Part shown: positions 10,483 through 19,393 of the stretch, in pieces
Position numbering within the stretch: the first letter of the stretch is position 1
Layout: every line of letters starts with the position of its first letter
DNA from: Pachyseris speciosa
Taxonomy: Eukaryota; Cnidaria; Anthozoa; Scleractinia; Pachyseridae
DNA length: 64,000 bases
Assembly (NCBI GenBank): GCA_016490735.1
Contig: JAEMWC010000076.1
Coordinates: forward strand, 1,267,001 to 1,331,000
Direction of reading: 5' to 3'
Made by a program: the position numbers and the translations under genes
Notes under the pieces: model-generated
Told to the model about the DNA's origin: nothing
The model's database searches: none
Seen by the model: only the letters and a program-made list of their open reading frames with translations

Positions 10483-11740
10483 GAAGGTTCCTGCGAGAAC
10501 AGCCTCCCTCGTGACTAGAGGAATCCGTAGTTAGGGTTAGTCATTCAGATCTAGAAAAGAAATGAAGTGAAATAACTTGAAGGCAAAATTATAACTGTAA
10601 AGATTTAGCGGAGTTTAACTCGATCTTGAACAAAAAATGATTAACAAAAAAGTAATAGGAATTGTTTCATCGAAAACACAATTAGAGACTAAATTGGAGG
10701 TAACAAAGTACTAGAGATGTTTTCAATGATTGCGTTTTGTAAAACCAAAACCAAAACCAAAACTAAAGTAATCACTCTGGCCAAACACAACAGACCCAGA
10801 CAGCACGACGAACCAATCTAAATTCAAAGCAATTATATCTAGCCGGCGTCAAGAGAGAAAAAATGCCTGCGAGGAGTCACGATTGGTTTGGGGTTTAATT
10901 CTCATTGGTTGAGCCGAAAGTAGCGCGAGTTTTGGCAACTAAATGACAAAGTGACTGAGGTAAGTAAAACCAAAGCAATTGAGGCTTGCTTACAACACTC
11001 AACTGAGAACCAGTCTATGACGGAGTTATTCATATTTCATCCATGCACAAGTTCAAAAGTAATAACCAACTCCACAGGATAATGAATAACAGTAAAAGGA
11101 AAGTCCCTCTCCAAAAACCTAGCATTTCCCACGGTGTCTTTAAACATCCCAGCATTGGTAGCAAAATGTTTATTGTTTCGTTAAAAGTTTGATATCAAAT
11201 ACCGAAGCTTGCCACTGAGCATTATAAAATGGTTCTCCGTACTTTGCTATAGAATGTAACGGTAATCTGTTATACATTATCTCTTTGTAGTTATAGCATT
11301 TCGACAAGAAGGAAACTCAACTGACTACTATATTTTTGAGAAAAACTAGCAACCACGAGTATCCGAAATAGTAATCGGAACTTCATTGGTTCCACTCCCG
11401 TTGGGAGAACTCGATTTTGTTTCCAAATATGTGTGTTTCACTATCAGAAAAACTACATCTTTCATTAAGAATTTTCTCGTCACCTCAAGCGTTTGTTAGT
11501 TCTCGAAACTAGCTATTGTTGTTGTGGAAAGAGCAATAAGGAAGTAATTTTAATTTCCAAATAGGGCCTTTAAAAGCCATAAAGAGATCCAAGAACACAC
11601 CGAAAACTATATCTGAAGTATTTTGCTCCAGTTTTGCCCTTCAGGTATCCCTGCAGAGTGGGGAATATGTGACAAATTATGCAGAAGTGCTTTTTAAGGT
11701 TAATTTCCCTGAGGAGGGATACGTAAAATTAAAAAATTAA
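10483..11740. other. Upstream flank of the receptor-like gene; no further gene seen
   Basis: This holds the presumed 5' UTR and promoter of the minus-strand gene. I see no convincing TATA box. A short (CCAAAA)n run occurs at about 10743-10763, and two ATTGGTT phrases near 10883-10911 resemble CCAAT boxes but also occur in repeats elsewhere in the window. No coding frame is supportable. Confidence 0.4.
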
Positions 11741-12080
11741 ACGAGACTTACCTGTAAGTTGAAGTTTGATTAAGATTCTATGAGTCACCGGTCGGGAGCA
11801 AGGGAGTCACGTGAGATATGCGTGCGCACCTCTGCGTTCAGACTTCAAAGAAAAAGACATACCGGTCACATAGAAAGATGGGTAGGGTTATTAAATAGCC
11901 TACTCTAGAAAACATTTCTCATGATACAGGTTTATAATAGGGTGGGCACGTGACTCCCTTGCTCCCGACCGGTTACTCATAGAATCTTAATCAAACTTCA
12001 ACTTACAGGTAAGTCTCGTTTAAGTTTTTAATTCTGTTTCGTCACCGGTCTATGTTACAAGGAAATCACGTGAGACTTGA
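11741..12080. repeat. DIRS-like 3'-side repeat complex (inverted pair plus ITR)
   Basis: GAGACTTACCTGTAAGTTGA opens a block (11741-11818) that recurs in inverted orientation at about 11945-12025. Beyond it, 12022-12076 (GTCACCGGTCTATGTTACAA) is the inverted counterpart of the right end at 17616-17663. The segment at 11812-11852 (GAGATATGCGTGCGCACCTC) also pairs with 17578-17618. DIRS elements need such internal complementary repeats to form a circular intermediate. Confidence 0.75.
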
Positions 12081-12289
12081 AAGCATGTGACCGTAAGAAG
12101 TCGATCATATTTAGAAAATTGCAAACCAGAGTTTTTATCACACCTTATGTTTATAAAACAACCTGGTCATAAACATGAATAACGCTTTGTAACAGTCCCA
12201 CTGTTAACAACTGAGGTTAAATCAAGTACATGTACCAAGCGTACTTAAACGTCTATTTCTGCAAAGCAATAAGCAGTTGTTGTCCAAAG

Positions 12290-12788
12290 TTATCTGCCGG
12301 TTTGGGCAATTGCTTTGTTGTAATATTTCATAAAGGTATTTTCAGAGGACCACCCAGCACTGTCCATGATAGTGGTTATTGAGAGTTTCTGAGCTTTTGC
12401 CGCTGAAGGTGATGCAGCTCTCGTACTGTGGGCACCAAAGGTGGATGTATCTATACCAGCAAGCTTTAATTCGTGCTTCAACCATCTACTAACAGTGTCC
12501 TTGGAAACTGGTCTGTGTGGCTTCTGATAACTAACAAGTAACTTTTCATGATCAAGCCTCATCTCCTTGGTCCTCTCCAGGTATTCAGAAAGATACCTCA
12601 CTACACAGAATTCGAGGATCTTCATCGAACGACAGAAATTCTAGCTTAGTACATTCTTTACCAGGCTTAGTGGTTTTTAATAAATCATTTACAATAAACA
12701 TAATCTTGCTATTAGAGACTTTCACGTTCCTCGTAGTTAAAGAATGAATGGTCTGACAGCGTTGGCCTGACAATATGGCCATTAACAT
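12290..12788 (-). pseudogene. Tyrosine recombinase, C-terminal catalytic part (DIRS-like)
   Basis: The 12788-12585 frame carries the first catalytic arginine in LSGQRCQTIHSL. The 12625-12290 frame carries the second block, GAHSTRAAS (H-x-x-R), then GWSSENTFMKYY with the candidate nucleophilic tyrosine. The two frames join only through a frameshift near 12600. In the family this enzyme integrates the circular DNA by strand exchange at a catalytic Tyr. Its N-terminal part lies beyond the 420-bp palindrome. The catalytic R, HxxR and Y appear retained, but the reading frame is broken. Confidence 0.8.
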
Positions 12789-12800
12789 GACTATTTTAAA

Positions 12801-13220
12801 TTGCCTGATTTCATACCGTGAGGGACTAGGTACGAGTCTGTAAACTATGGGATTAGCAACTATTGATCCACATAGTCAGAAAGAGCATACCGAGATTCAC
12901 AAAATTCCCAAGTTTGGTGTTAATCGGGCTAGTTTTGACTGAGATATAGGCATTTAAAAACGTAAAAAATATACAAAGAAATGTATGGAAAACCGGACAA
13001 ATCCAGACATTTGTCCGGATTTGTCCGGTTTTCCATACATTTCTTTGTAAATTTTTTACGTTTTTAAATGCCTGTATCTCAGTCAAAACTAGCTAGATTA
13101 ACACCAAACTTGGGGATTTTGTGAATCTCGATATGCTCTTTCTGACTATGTGGATCAATAGTTGCTAATCCCATAATTTACAGACTCGTACCTAGTCCCT
13201 CGCGGTATGAAATCAGGCAA
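12801..13220. mobile_element. 420-bp palindromic foldback element inside the recombinase
   Basis: Arms of roughly 205 bases run from TTGCCTGATTTCATACC to its inverted copy, meeting at a centre of alternating CCGGACAAAT / ATTTGTCCGG near 13010. The arms are nearly identical, with a few substitutions. ATTTTAAA occurs just outside the left end and again 8 bases beyond the right end, a possible 8-bp target duplication. It separates the recombinase N-terminal half from its catalytic half, so it landed after the DIRS copy. Confidence 0.8.
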
Positions 13221-14651
13221 TGACAACAATTTTAAAGATAAAGTTTCAGCAGGATGTAAAGTTTTTAAAGGTTCAAGAACCATATTCACATCCCAAACTT
13301 CCTTGTATTTAGGTAGGGCTGGTCTTGTTGTAAATGTTTCCTTAAGAAAACGAGAAACAAGTGGATGATTACCAAAGGACTGGTTACCCTGTAATGCAAT
13401 GACACTGGCCAATGCACTCCTCGCAGTGGTTAACTCACTGTAACTGAGCCCCTTGTGGTAAAGCTCAGCAAGAAAGTTGAGTCCACTTGCTACAGGAGGT
13501 GAAATTGGATTAATTTTCCATTTACGACAGTACTCCATCCATTTCTTAAAGTAAGAGCTATATTGGACCCTGGTGCTTGCGCGCCAGGACCGCATGATAA
13601 TGTTGGAAGCTAACGATGAAACTCCTTGACTCTGCAAATGTTCCCGGACAAGTCGCAAAGGAGTAGGGACATCTGACTGTGCAGTGGGTGTACAGCACTG
13701 GGATACTGAGGAAGGTACAGTGTGTCCTTTCGGTTCGGCAGTACAAGTGGTGGTTGTATCAGCATCCTTGTTAGTGGTGGCCACTATGTTTGAGTGGGCC
13801 AAAAAAGGTACAATTAGCAGCCCTGTCGCTTGATCTTGCTGTATCTTCTGAAGGGTTCTCATGATCACACTAAATGGGGGAAAAGCATAAAAAACATGCT
13901 GTGACCACTGTACGGTAAAAGCATCCACAGCTACAGCACCTGGGTCAGGCTTGTAAGATACATAAGGCTTAAGTCTATAATTGATTCTAGAGGCAAATAG
14001 GTCAATATCTGGTTTCACTGACAGTCTACAGATACCCTCGTCATACAACTCTTGATTAATGGTCCACTCAAGTTCTCTACGATGTTGTCTAGATTCTCTG
14101 TCAGCAACTATGTTGGGTTCTCCTGGAATATGGGCTACAGTCAGCCATATTCCTCTGAGAATACACCAAGACCATATCTCCTTGTTAAGCTCATTAAGTT
14201 TCCAGGAGTGACTAGTACCCATGTTGTTAAGGACTGTGACTGCCGTCATATTCTCCACCATAAGTTTCAAATGCTGATGTCTGATTTTTTCCTCAAAGCA
14301 TTGTAGTCCGAGTTTGATGGCCAACATTTCAAGGTAATTAATGCGATTTTGGGCCTCAATTGAGCTCCACGACCCCCCTGTGGGGGTTCCCTGAAATTCA
14401 CAGCCCCACCCAGTTGTTGAGGCATCTGTGTATAAGATTGCATGAGGCTCCCCATGATCAATGACATAATATGATAAGTGAATATTATTTATCCACCAGT
14501 TTATATCTTCAAGAACAGGGGATGTTAATTCCATGGTACCCTCAAAGTCCCCACACTGGGATAGGGCTTTGGTTTTCTCCATGTCCAGCCTACGGTAATA
14601 CAGGGGCCCATACATGACCCCAGGGAAACTGGAGGTCATTAGCCCCAACAA
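13221..14651 (-). pseudogene. RNase H and N-terminal half of the tyrosine recombinase (DIRS-like)
   Basis: The frame opens after a stop that separates it from the RT. The RNase H segment shows LYTDASTTGWG, then INYLEMLAIKLGL, and a final ADRESRQ. The second catalytic position reads VEN where DIRS copies usually have a D-N, suggesting damage. The middle (KPDIDLFASRINYRLKPYVS) is the conserved DIRS linker. The distal part (IMRSWRASTRVQYSSYFKKW) is the helical SAM-like N-terminal domain of the recombinase. Coding sense ends at the palindrome near 13220. RNase H degrades the RNA strand of the RNA:DNA hybrid during replication. Confidence 0.85.
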
Positions 14652-14678
14652 CTGTGCAATAAGTCTAATTGTTGGCCT

Positions 14679-15418
14679 CTAAACCTTGATAATATGGAGG
14701 CAGGCATTTTTCAGTTTGAGTTGTTTTTGTTGTGTGAGGTAAACTGTCATATTCCTAGAGTCTAGGATAAATCCAAGAAAAGTAATGGTTTGAGTAGGGA
14801 GGAAGACTGACTTATCTGGGTGTATTATGAAACCCAGTGAATCAAATAATTTTATAGTATCGACAACATTGGTCAGGCGGTCCTGGTATTCATCGCCTTG
14901 CAGATACGAGTCGTCAATGTAACCAGAAGAAAGGTGTCCTTTCTGTCTAAGGCAACAGTAAGCAGGCTTGAGCGGTTTGGTGAACTTTCTTGGGCACAAT
15001 GCCAAGCCATTAGGGAAACATGTAAATTTGTACAGTTTTCCTTGCCACTCAAATTTAAGATATTTCTGGTTAGTTACAGCAATAGGCACTGAATAATACG
15101 CATCCTTGATATCAATGGAGGCCATATAACAATTAGGTTTCATCATTCGAATCACCGTCCAGAGGGTGTCTATTTTAAAATGTTTATACTTTACTGACCT
15201 ATTAAGTAGTTTTAAATTTAGGATCATGCGATGAGTGCCATCAGGTTTTGGTCTGAGAAATATAGTAGATATAAATTGCCCTGGTTCATTTCTAGTAGGT
15301 ATGATAACCTCTTTCTGAAGTAATTTGTTAATTTCAGACTGAATAACAGTGCTGTCATCTACACTGAATTTCTTTTGTGCTGGGACCTTTTCATGATAAG
15401 GGGTGGTAGCAAATTTTT
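14679..15418 (-). pseudogene. Reverse transcriptase (DIRS-like)
   Basis: From about 15418 downward the frame reads FLRPKPDGTHRMILNLK, then ASIDIKDAYYSVPI with the first catalytic aspartate, FPNGLALCPRKFTK, and the polymerase motif GYIDDS, followed by FLGFILDS. This is the palm and fingers of a DIRS/Pao/gypsy-class RT. A TAG near 14679 interrupts the otherwise continuous frame into RNase H. A one-base shift near 15418 separates it from the upstream linker (KFYPKWTDLTSDPEVLG) at about 15425-15500. It would copy element RNA into DNA. Confidence 0.85.
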
Positions 15419-15519
15419 ACAGTGCCAAGGACCTCAGGGTCTGAGGTTAAGTCTGTCCATTTCGGATAAAATTTTCTTATGCTGCCAGCCTTAAAGCACT
15501 GAATCTTAAACAACAATAA

Positions 15520-16032
15520 TTGTTATATACCTAGACTTTCACTCAACAAAACGAGCACTGCGATTGGTTGATTTCTGGTCACGTGTCCCTGACCAAATTC
15601 AAATTATCCCGATCGGGATACAATTCCGCAGTTGTTGCCCGCGCGCAGGATACCACAGCATGTGATTAGTGCATGACTAAAAAGTGGCATGATCTTCAGC
15701 ACGTGCTCACGTCAGCTTGATTGACGAGGGCGGACCTGAGAACACTGCCAGTTTTCAGTTTAAACCAACGATAATACAAAAGTTATGGAACCTGAGACTA
15801 AAAGGAAACGTTTTTCTCCAGTATCAGCCGAAGAAATTCAGCATCTAATAGGAAGAAAAGATTCGGAAAATACAAAAAAGGCATATTCTACTTTTTCAGG
15901 TACTTTTAGCCATTTGTACATTATTCATTCAGCAGGCTTGTGAAGAAAGACGTGTTCTTGTACTGCCGTCTTTGTTTGTTTGTCAGTTCATTTTGCTGTG
16001 TTTGTTGAAGGGAAAGTCTCGCGTATATAACA
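15520..16032. mobile_element. TIR-bounded insertion in the DIRS Gag-RT spacer
   Basis: The left end (GTTATATACCTAGACTTTC) and the reverse complement of the right end (GTTATATACGCGAGACTTTC) share imperfect terminal repeats of about 20-25 bases. The block separates the Gag and RT coding traces and shows no DIRS coding sense. No transposase is seen, so it looks like a non-autonomous DNA element of about 510 bases. A target duplication is not clear. Confidence 0.5.
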
Positions 16033-16035
16033 AAG

Positions 16036-16180
16036 CACTTAATGTATGATCCCTCGGGAAACTAGTTAGTTTTGTTTTCCCTCGAGCCCTGATGTTTCCC
16101 GAGACGTAGTCGAGGGAAACATCAGGACTCGAGGGAAAACAAAACTAACTCTTTCCCTCGGGACCATACATAACGTTCTC
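16036..16180. repeat. Foldback palindrome with GACGTAGTC centre
   Basis: The arm ATGTATGATCCCTCGGGAAA ... GTTTTCCCTCGAG...CCTGATGTTTCCC meets its inverted copy over the centre CGAGACGTAGTCGAG. The arms differ by a few bases. The outer edge overlaps the end of the Gag trace at 16145-16180. A similar centre (GAGACGAAGTCGAG) occurs in the foldback near 56815. Confidence 0.75.
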
Positions 16181-17380
16181 AACATTAGACCCAAAATTGC
16201 TCACCTGCAGGGTTTCGATGTTGGTCAGCTCATGAACAGTTGTATTTAGCTCTTGCCCCCTCCTTCTTCTTGTAGAAGGGGGGTTTGTCTCCACGATTTC
16301 GCCATTGGTTTGAGGAATGAAAGGACCTTTTGTGGTATTGGTCGGAGGATCTGTGCCTTCCGCGGCCATTAAGACTACCTTTGTAGTCAGCCTTTTGCGA
16401 TTTGTTGGCGTTTGCGGACGCTTGTGAGATTTTTGGACGCTTTGATATTGTTATGCTGCTGTTGAAGATCATTCCCAAAAAGCAACGAAGTAACAGGGAC
16501 GTTTGGGGAGCAAAGTGCAGCATATTCTTTCTTGAGGCTGGGTCTTATCTCCTCGCGTCTTTTCAGTGATAATTCATATTGCGTGTGGCCTAACAAAGAC
16601 AGAACATCGGAGTATCAGAGCATCGGTATGAAAACCAACCATTTCATCAAGGTTAATTTTCTTTGCATCCTTTTCGCTGGCCTTGAGCAAATTGTCAGTG
16701 CATTTTGCAATAATTGTGCCCACCTTGGAAACGATGTTCTGAGTATTGGCTGATCTGAGGTCCACTCGTTTGGCTGCTTGGCTCATGTTTGCCCATATTT
16801 CAGGGTTCACATGCAGGGCAACTAGACTACCAAGGTTCCCGGGTCGGGAATGTTTCTTTAATTTCTCAGAGAGTTTATCTGAGTTTAATTTCTCCGACCA
16901 TCTCTTAATAATGAGTTTGGCGAGCTTATCCGATACATCTTGGTCAGTTTACTCGTCTGCATTGAGATCATTTGTAATCGTGTCGATCAGATCATCTTTC
17001 GAGTCCCGTGTCGGGCAACTCTTCTGTCCCTCAAGTGGCGCGACGCTGTCATCTTCCGAAAATTCGGAAGCGTCCTTATTTGAATCGGTATCTGAGTCAG
17101 ACAATTCATTAACTCTTGGCCTTTTCGAGGGTCTCTGGCCATCAGCGAACCGTGCAAGGGTTTCCTGCATGGCGCTCATCGACTTAGTTACTGACAACAT
17201 GCTGTCATTCAGCTGTAGAAGTGTCGCTCCCAACCTGTCGTTGGTGTTTTCTAAAGCGGCAGGCTTTGTCCTTGGAGAGTGGTTGATTTCATCATCGTCC
17301 CCGAGGAGTTTATCTTCTTCATCGTGGCCTAACTCCACCGTGTTTCCAACGTTTTCCTCGTGGGAGTGTTTTCCCGCCAT
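16145..17380 (-). pseudogene. Gag-like structural protein of the DIRS-like element
   Basis: ATG at 17380 opens an acidic N-terminus (DEEDKLLGDDDEINHSPRT), then a predicted helical stretch (LENTNDRLGATLLQLNDSML). A TAA at 16949-16951 interrupts the frame, which continues in phase to 16574 (VNPEIWANMSQAAKRVDLRS). Two shifts then lead into the 16596-16387 frame (LKRREEIRPSLKKEYAALC) and the 16523-16230 frame, ending in a Gly/Arg/His-rich tail. Gag of DIRS elements is poorly conserved. Assignment rests on position, length and composition. A plus-strand open frame over the same bases is a shadow. Confidence 0.7.
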
Positions 17381-17574
17381 TTCTCAAGATGATGTCAACT
17401 CGAAGTTAGCGTAAATGTTTTAGTTCTTCTGGATCCTCGCTGAATCTAGCAGATCCCAGTTTAGTAGTAATTTTTTAGTACTTAACAGTTCCGGTATATC
17501 TTGTAATATTTAAGGGATTAATTCCTCTAAACAAGTGAAAGTGGTCGACGTAACTCCAAACGCTTTGAAGGTTA

Positions 17575-17663
17575 GCAAGCAACTGAACGCAGAGGTGCGC
17601 ACGCATATCTCACGTGATTTCCTTGTGACATAGACCGGTGACGAAATAGAATCGAGACTATAA
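17575..17663. repeat. DIRS-like 5'-side terminal inverted repeat
   Basis: Reverse-complemented, this end reads GTCTCGATTCTATTTCGTCA followed by CCGGTCTATGTCACAAGGAA and a block ending in GCGCACCTCTGCGTTCAG. It pairs with 12022-12076 and with 11812-11852. The bases beyond 17663 do not match the left side, which sets the likely element end. Confidence 0.75.
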
Positions 17664-18204
17664 TGCCGTTGTTGAAAATGGTATAAAAATCCATTGAATG
17701 GTTGGAAAAAGTATAAAAATCCCAGACTGAGCGTTTCCTTGTCAGTCGGCGCTATCTAGTCATTTTTGTGTTTCATCGTCCTTTCTTTTTGGTGTCAGTA
17801 TTTTTAATTTTGCTATTACATACTTGGCCAACAAACTTAATAAATAAAATATTCACGTAGGCTTAAGTTAAAGCCTAACACTTCCACAAGTAACATACTT
17901 TATTGGCGGTAGTTGGTTTTCCGAGTAGGCCGCTATCAGCTGTTTATACGCAGACGTCCATTAATTTCTGCTTGCAATGTGTTTTACTTCAGATAGTTAG
18001 GAACCTGCGGAGTTCAAGCGGAATTTCAAAGCTCCTAGGAGAAGTGATCACCTGTCCGAACCGCTTTTTTGAAAGGCTCATTCAATCTGTGCTTCTTGAT
18101 GATCTCATATATAAGATTTTAGTGCAAAAACATTAGTGGGTGTAATAACAAAAACAGCACGAGCTGCTTACAATCGGTTGCGATTTCAAAAGTTTAACAT
18201 ATTG
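17664..18204. other. Unassigned DNA flanking the DIRS-like element
   Basis: No supportable gene. A short direct repeat (GGTATAAAAATCC ... GTATAAAAATCCC) occurs at about 17680-17720. The one open frame (17903-18136) has no recognisable domain. Confidence 0.4.
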
Positions 18205-18282
18205 CGCTCTCAAATGAAGAATGATCTTCGCAGTTGTGAACGCAATTTATGCAATTGCGAAAAGAAGCCTGAAAAAAATTCT

Positions 18283-18328
<46 letters not shown>

Positions 18329-18345
18329 TGCTCTGTATGATTTAT
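18205..18345 (-). repeat. tRNA-derived SINE remnant
   Basis: On the minus strand the sequence contains GGTCACGGGTTCAAACC, a good RNA polymerase III B box, preceded by GCATCGCACCGGTATCGCGA. On the plus strand it begins AATGATCTTCGCAGTTGTGA and contains AAGAAGCCTGAAAAAAATTC. Related phrases recur near 31010 and 50405. The A-box end is cut off at about 18345. It is a SINE fragment rather than a functional tRNA, since no acceptor stem can be formed. Confidence 0.6.
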
Positions 18346-19070
18346 TTCATATATTATTCACATATTGCGTTCTGATAACTATTAAGAAATATTAAACTTG
18401 CGAAAGCTGCAATTTATTCTTTCAAATTGATTCGGAATAATCCTAGGGCTTTCTCATAACTGTAGTGCTGAACTCTCCCTCAATCTCGGTGGTTTTAAAA
18501 TATAAGCCAATAAAACCCACATACCACCATACCTTCGCTCTATTCTGAAGGTCGCCGATATAGGGTCATCACGAAAACCATGGATAACGAATTTCATATT
18601 GAAAGGGAGTTGCAGAGTTTTATCAAAACTTACAAGGTGATAATGTAGGAGGAGAGAAAATCAGCATTTTGTTCTTGGAAAGCAAAAGATGCAAAAGGTG
18701 TTGTCGATTATAAGTGATAGAAGAAGTGTTCGTGTTTTTATAATACTCGTTTCAATAAAGTTCGAAAGAGATTCCTAAAGTAAATAGAGGCAAAAACGTA
18801 TCCTAGAGCTAAAAATTTCTTCATAGTAGCGCAAAGAAAGAAAATTGATTCTGAATCTGAGATAACATTTCCAGAGGAAAGAAGCATCTACGGTTATTTC
18901 ATAACTTAAAGCCAATGTTGGATGTAAGAAATTTGAAAGGAAAAATTATATGCATGTGTATAATCTACATGAATTTCAGAGCTCGACGATTTTCAGCCGC
19001 TGAAAGCTAGATTGTGTTAGTCGAAGCACTTGTTTAATTTATGCGATAAATAAAAGTGTCCAGCAAACCT
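18346..19070. other. No supportable gene
   Basis: AT-rich DNA between the SINE remnant and the candidate receptor-tail exon. No open frame with domain character and no clear terminal repeats. Confidence 0.4.
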
Positions 19071-19393
19071 TCATGGACCGCTTTCTTGATTCTGCGGTCT
19101 CTCTTTCATTTCATCATCGAGGCTGACAGTTAGGTATAAATCGTTTGTATTCAATTGAGATTGTCCTGAAAACCGTTCTGGCAGATGATTATGCTTGTGT
19201 GGGATAACAAATACTGTATGCCAAACCGTAAACAAAATAATCTGTGAATAATTCCCACTACCTTCCCTTTTTATGTTCTGAAAACAATGGGTTTTAGCAC
19301 TCGTTATTTTTGTTTTGGTCTGCGTTGCAAATTTGGTAATGTACAAAACAAAACCACTGAGAACAGCGATTATCATTAGTGTCTTGGGGCTTA
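19071..19393 (-). CDS. Candidate last two exons (TM and cytoplasmic tail) of a single-pass receptor
   Basis: Exon 19393-19262 follows an AG acceptor (TTTCAACAG) and ends at G|GTAGTG. It encodes SPKTLMIIAVLSGFVLYITK, a clear hydrophobic segment, then a polar stretch. A 96-base GT-AG intron leads to exon 19165-19071 after TTTTCAG, encoding a short acidic tail with NDLYLTV and the stop. Both borders are phase 1 and join in frame, the usual arrangement for exons after extracellular modules. The intron is also open in this frame, so it may be retained. The extracellular exons were not found upstream. A tyrosine-based tail motif is plausible, but I cannot name the family. Confidence 0.35.

Larger units (their letters stand above)
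11741..17663 (-). mobile_element. DIRS-like tyrosine-recombinase retrotransposon, degenerate
   Basis: Read on the minus strand the order is Gag (17380-16145), reverse transcriptase (15418-14679), RNase H (14651 to about 13900), then a tyrosine recombinase (about 13700-13221 and 12788-12290). RT plus tyrosine recombinase with no DDE integrase is diagnostic of the DIRS order. Complementary blocks at 11741-12080 and 17575-17663 match DIRS inverted terminal and internal complementary repeats. All frames carry stops or frameshifts. Two later insertions lie inside it: a 420-bp palindrome (12801-13220) and a TIR element plus foldback (15520-16180). No methyltransferase domain was recognised. The copy is inactive. 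Confidence 0.85.

Noticed and set aside
16746..17414. 222-residue plus-strand open frame
   Set aside because: It is antisense to the Gag coding trace (17380-16949), is very serine-rich, and has no domain. The minus-strand frame has the better element context.
18205..18345. Possible functional tRNA gene
   Set aside because: It has a good B box but no complete A box and no acceptor stem; related truncated copies exist elsewhere, so it is a SINE remnant.
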